The translations under genes and the position numbers were made by a program. Shown here piece by piece: positions 62,264-64,000 of a DNA stretch of 64,000 bases (its first letter is position 1; each line of letters begins with the position of its first letter). The notes under the pieces were generated by a model, which was not told where the DNA came from, made no database searches, and saw nothing but the letters and a program-made list of their open reading frames with translations. This stretch comes from Anaerolineaceae bacterium (GTDB taxonomy: Bacteria; Chloroflexota; Anaerolineae; Anaerolineales; Anaerolineaceae): the NCBI GenBank assembly GCA_016841365.1, contig JAENZI010000010.1:51865-115864 (forward strand). Direction: 5' to 3'.

Positions 62264-63670
62264 ATGACACTTCGTCTCCGTCTGACATTGATTTATACTG
62301 GCTTGCTGAGCGGCGCTGTTGTGCTGCTCAGCATTGTCATTTACTCAATGGTCAGCGTTGTGATGATCGACCAGGTGGATAATCGGCTGGAGATCATTTC
62401 TTCACAGATTATTGAAAATTTGCGGGCGGATGCAATTGGGGGTTTGGACCTTGCATCGGCTACATATGAAGTTTCAAACGAAAATTTTTATCAGGTCTGG
62501 TCAGCAGATCGCCAGATTGTGCTTTATTCTGACAACACCAGTGAGTTCACCCGGGCGTTAAATTCTGAAGGGCTGTCGCAGACCCAACCTGTTTTTCAGG
62601 AAGTTGATCACAGGGGGCAAACTTTCCGTGTTTTATCTGTTCCCCTTGCTGTGAATAATGAGAATTATGGGTGGCTGCAGGTTGCAGTCCCCTTGGATGA
62701 GTTGCGTTATACACAGCGCTTGCTCCAAATCGTGTTTGGCGTTAGTGCGGTTTTTGTGATTGCTGTCGCCGGGGTAACCACTTGGCTGGTGACCGGGCAG
62801 GCACTTGAACCCCTGGTGACCATGGCGGAGATCAGCAAGAAGATCACCAGCACGGACGATCTTTCAAAGCGGATCCCGGTAAATACGAGCAGCAATGACG
62901 AGGTGGGTGGGCTGGTATTGACCTTTAATCAGACCCTGGTTCGATTGGAGCGGTTGTTTAACGCCCAACGTAGGTTTTTGGCTGATGTCAGCCATGAGCT
63001 GCGTACGCCGCTCACAGTTATCAAAGGCAATGTCGGCTTGATGCGCATGATGAAGTCTTATGATGAAGAATCGCTCAACAGCATTGAGTCAGAAGTCGAC
63101 CGTTTGACGCGGTTGGTTGGCGACCTGCTTTTGATGGCTCAGGCGGAAACCGGGAGACTCCCGCTGGCAATGGATCAAGTTGAGATTGACGATTTGCTGT
63201 TTGAGGTATTCGAGCAGTTGAAGGTGCTTTCAGGGGGGCAACACGATATCCGGATTGAAAATATCGAACCTGTGATGGTGATCGGTGACCGAGACCGGCT
63301 CAAGCAGGTGCTTTTAAATCTTGGCAGCAATGCAATCAAATTTACGCCGGACGGCAAACGCATAACACTGAATCTACGTGTCAAGGATAACTGGGTCAGG
63401 TTGAGCGTTTGTGATGAGGGGCCGGGCATGTCTAAGGATGAAGTTGGGCAATTGTTTGAACGTTTCTACCGGGGCGATAAAGCCCGAAAGCGCTACAAAG
63501 GAAAAACGGGCTTTGGTTTGGGTCTGCCGATCGCGTATTGGATTGTCCGCAATCATGGCGGGCACATTGAGGTAGAAACTGAACTCGGGAAAGGGTCAAC
63601 CTTTACGGTTTATCTTCCGGTATCGCAAGCGGATATGCCCACCCGGCCGATGTTAGATATCAAAATGTGA
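62264..63670 (+). CDS. Sensor histidine kinase
   Basis: 468 residues. Two membrane helices (about 7-33 and 153-177) flank an extracytoplasmic sensor of ~120 residues. Then HAMP (about 178-231), HisKA with phosphoryl-accepting H244 in FLADVSHELRTPL, and the HATPase with N box LLNLGSNAIKFT, G1 DEGPGM, F box and G2 GFGLGLPIAYWI. Partner of the response regulator just upstream. Signal unknown. Confidence 0.95.
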   Translation: MTLRLRLTLIYTGLLSGAVVLLSIVIYSMVSVVMIDQVDNRLEIISSQIIENLRADAIGGLDLASATYEVSNENFYQVWSADRQIVLYSDNTSEFTRALNSEGLSQTQPVFQEVDHRGQTFRVLSVPLAVNNENYGWLQVAVPLDELRYTQRLLQIVFGVSAVFVIAVAGVTTWLVTGQALEPLVTMAEISKKITSTDDLSKRIPVNTSSNDEVGGLVLTFNQTLVRLERLFNAQRRFLADVSHELRTPLTVIKGNVGLMRMMKSYDEESLNSIESEVDRLTRLVGDLLLMAQAETGRLPLAMDQVEIDDLLFEVFEQLKVLSGGQHDIRIENIEPVMVIGDRDRLKQVLLNLGSNAIKFTPDGKRITLNLRVKDNWVRLSVCDEGPGMSKDEVGQLFERFYRGDKARKRYKGKTGFGLGLPIAYWIVRNHGGHIEVETELGKGSTFTVYLPVSQADMPTRPMLDIKM

Positions 63671-63753
63671 TGACGTTCAATTGCGCCTGACGGTGTGGTG
63701 AGGTAAAAATCATATTATTGTGATACTAATGCAATAAATAGCGGGGGAATGAT

Positions 63754-63785
63754 ACAGATGGTGAAAATTGATTCTATCCATCTGT
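63754..63785. repeat. Short inverted repeat downstream of the kinase gene
   Basis: ACAGATGG (63754-63761) and CCATCTGT (63778-63785) with a 16-nt loop, no T-run. It is in the 275-bp gap between the kinase gene and tRNA-Thr. Apart from this and the tRNA promoter I see nothing coding in that gap. Confidence 0.3.
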
Positions 63786-63870
63786 CCACGTATGATTATC
63801 TTGACCTTTCTGTTTAAATCGGATAGACTCTTAAATCGCACGTCAAGCGAATATTTGCCTTTTAAAAGCC

Positions 63871-63899
63871 TTGCGTTTGACTTTAGGCTTTGGTATAAT
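63871..63899 (+). promoter_or_regulatory. Promoter of tRNA-Thr
   Basis: Extended -10 TGG-TATAAT (box 63894-63899) with a weak -35 TTGCGT (63871-63876) 17 bp away. It lies about 46 bp before the tRNA. Confidence 0.55.
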
Positions 63900-63945
63900 C
63901 GTGCAGTCTTAAGGCGATTTGTAGTTTAAAAATTAAACAAAATTT

Positions 63946-64000
63946 GCCGATGTAGCTCAATGGTAGAGCAATCGCCTTGTAAGTGATAGGTTATGGGTTC
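63946..64000 (+). tRNA. tRNA-Thr (anticodon TGT), 3' part beyond the window
   Basis: Acceptor 5' strand GCCGATG, D arm GCTC-AATGGTA-GAGC, anticodon arm ATCGC-CTTGTAA-GTGAT giving TGT, then the variable loop and the start of the T arm (ATGGGTTC). The sequence ends inside the T loop, so the acceptor 3' strand cannot be checked. Confidence 0.9.

Noticed and set aside
63754..63785. Inverted repeat as terminator of the kinase gene
   Set aside because: Large loop and no T-run on either strand; kept only as a low-confidence repeat.

Overview
The window looks like a chromosomal segment of a filamentous, probably anaerobic Chloroflexota bacterium (class Anaerolineae or a close relative). This rests on several things: a Tad pilus locus with no secretin gene (single-membrane envelope), a BTAD-type regulator fused to AAA and TPR domains, PT-rich extracellular tails, a secreted protein ending in an aromatic-LPL-type C-terminus, a 'glutamate mutase MutL-like' actin-fold protein in a membrane-protein operon, and several genes whose -10 box lies only 6-7 nt from the start codon (leaderless mRNAs). 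Taxonomy is inferred; no rRNA or marker phylogeny is available here. There are three tRNA genes (Gly-TCC, Glu-CTC and a truncated Thr-TGT). No IS element, prophage, CRISPR array or replication origin was seen.

Region 1 (1-12030). The end of gatB, a CPBP protease, and tRNA-Gly followed by a ~102-bp tandem triplication that carries the tRNA 3' end plus a terminator. Next come a prepilin peptidase, an AT-rich pair of sulfatase-fold membrane proteins, and a minus-strand run of three tandem GT87-type glycosyltransferases, a GT2 glycosyltransferase and a polytopic membrane protein, probably for lipid-linked glycan assembly.

Region 2 (12060-23450). A complete single-membrane Tad pilus locus: Flp pilin with two stacked promoters, a secreted transglycosylase-like protein, two TadE pseudopilins, TadG-like, CpaB, CpaE, TadB, TadC, a membrane TPR protein and the CpaF/TadA ATPase, closed by a strong terminator. 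The prepilin peptidase at 1600-2388 is the obvious processing enzyme.

Region 3 (23500-46410). Mixed genes: DUF192, a secreted beta-rich protein, the BTAD regulator with a small partner, dCMP deaminase, an unusual lipoprotein/coiled-coil membrane protein, an isoprenylcysteine methyltransferase-like protein, an MFS exporter, YjbQ and a YtxH-like protein. A two-gene cell-wall operon (degenerate LCP protein plus a second transglycosylase-like protein paralogous to the Tad one) follows, then a CBS protein, RNase PH, a DUF362 ferredoxin protein, a SlyD-like PPIase, phosphoglucomutase, a PAP2 phosphatase and a GH1 beta-glucosidase.

Region 4 (46470-51404). A tightly overlapping minus-strand polysaccharide operon: UDP-GlcNAc 2-epimerase, hexapeptide acetyltransferase and three GT4-type glycosyltransferases. 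An undecaprenyl-phosphate sugar transferase at 60843-61490 may feed the same or a related pathway.

Region 5 (51500-58331). The best candidate for an undescribed system: seven genes, nearly all overlapping, apparently read from one leaderless promoter. They encode a small hydrophobic protein, four membrane proteins (one with a zinc ribbon and five repeated short W-L motifs), an actin-fold MutL-like ATPase and a protein with lipoyl-like and SH3-like barrels. I infer a membrane-anchored complex driven or scaffolded by the actin-fold protein; the biochemical role is unknown.

Region 6 (58428-64000). An SH3b-tailed membrane protein, a BMP-like lipoprotein, the sugar transferase, an OmpR-type two-component system and the start of tRNA-Thr.
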